From an uncultured Clostridia bacterium (GTDB lineage: Bacteria > Bacillota > Clostridia > Oscillospirales > Acutalibacteraceae): 5,298 bases of DNA. The notes under the pieces are model-generated. The model saw only the letters and a list, made by a program, of their open reading frames with translations. It made no database searches and was not told where the DNA came from. This document shows, one piece after another, positions 5,270 to 5,298 of the stretch. The stretch lies in NCBI GenBank assembly GCA_946405565.1, contig CAMJHU010000178.1:1-5298 (forward strand), given 5' to 3'. Numbering within the stretch: position 1 is the stretch's first letter; each line of letters opens with the position of its first letter. A program made the translations under genes and the position numbers.

Positions 5270-5298
5270 ATGAAAAAGGATTCATGGGTTGCCTCGCC
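5270..5298 (+). CDS. Start of the next pot operon gene, probably permease PotB (cut by window edge)
   Basis: An ATG at 5270 opens a frame reading MKKDSWVAS before the window ends. It has a good ribosome binding site and lies 13 bases after potA. In polyamine uptake operons the ATPase gene is usually followed by potB, potC and potD, and the short basic start is compatible with the N-terminus of a membrane permease. Identity is inferred from position only; nine codons cannot prove it. Confidence 0.6.

Overview
This window looks like chromosomal DNA from a moderate-GC Gram-positive bacterium, most likely a gut-type Clostridia (Oscillospiraceae/Ruminococcaceae-like). That assignment is inferred from strong AGGAGG-type ribosome binding sites, near-consensus extended -10 promoters, a CPBP membrane protease, a secreted SH3b/beta-lactamase-fold protein and a PotA-type ABC transporter. 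No rRNA or other taxonomic marker is present. No tRNA, CRISPR array, transposase or phage gene was seen.

Layout: (1) 1-418, minus strand: a low-molecular-weight protein-tyrosine phosphatase missing only its C-terminal end at the window edge. (2) 419-620: a divergent promoter region with one good sigma-A promoter for each side and an 8-bp-arm inverted repeat between them. (3) 621-1472, plus strand: a CPBP (CAAX protease/bacteriocin-processing) family membrane protein with all three metal-site motifs. (4) 1473-1549: a convergent intergenic gap holding one hairpin that probably terminates transcription from both sides. (5) 1550-3445, minus strand: a 631-residue exported protein with a signal peptide, two clear SH3b domains, a threonine-rich linker, a third divergent SH3-like domain and a class C beta-lactamase/DD-peptidase-fold serine hydrolase domain. 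(6) 3446-4179: a 734-base region with no convincing gene. It contains a minus promoter for the hydrolase, two plus-strand promoters, degenerate heptanucleotide repeats, an octamer repeat and a 21-bp operator-like dyad over the -35 of the promoter nearest potA. (7) 4180-5256, plus strand: potA, a spermidine/putrescine-type ABC ATPase, followed 13 bases later by the first ten codons of the next gene, probably the permease potB.

The genes are ordinary families and I see no new multi-gene defence or mobile system. The parts most worth a second look are regulatory and repetitive: the potA operator/promoter, the unexplained upstream promoter with a roughly 430-base leader, the heptamer repeats, and the slippage-prone threonine tract inside the hydrolase gene.
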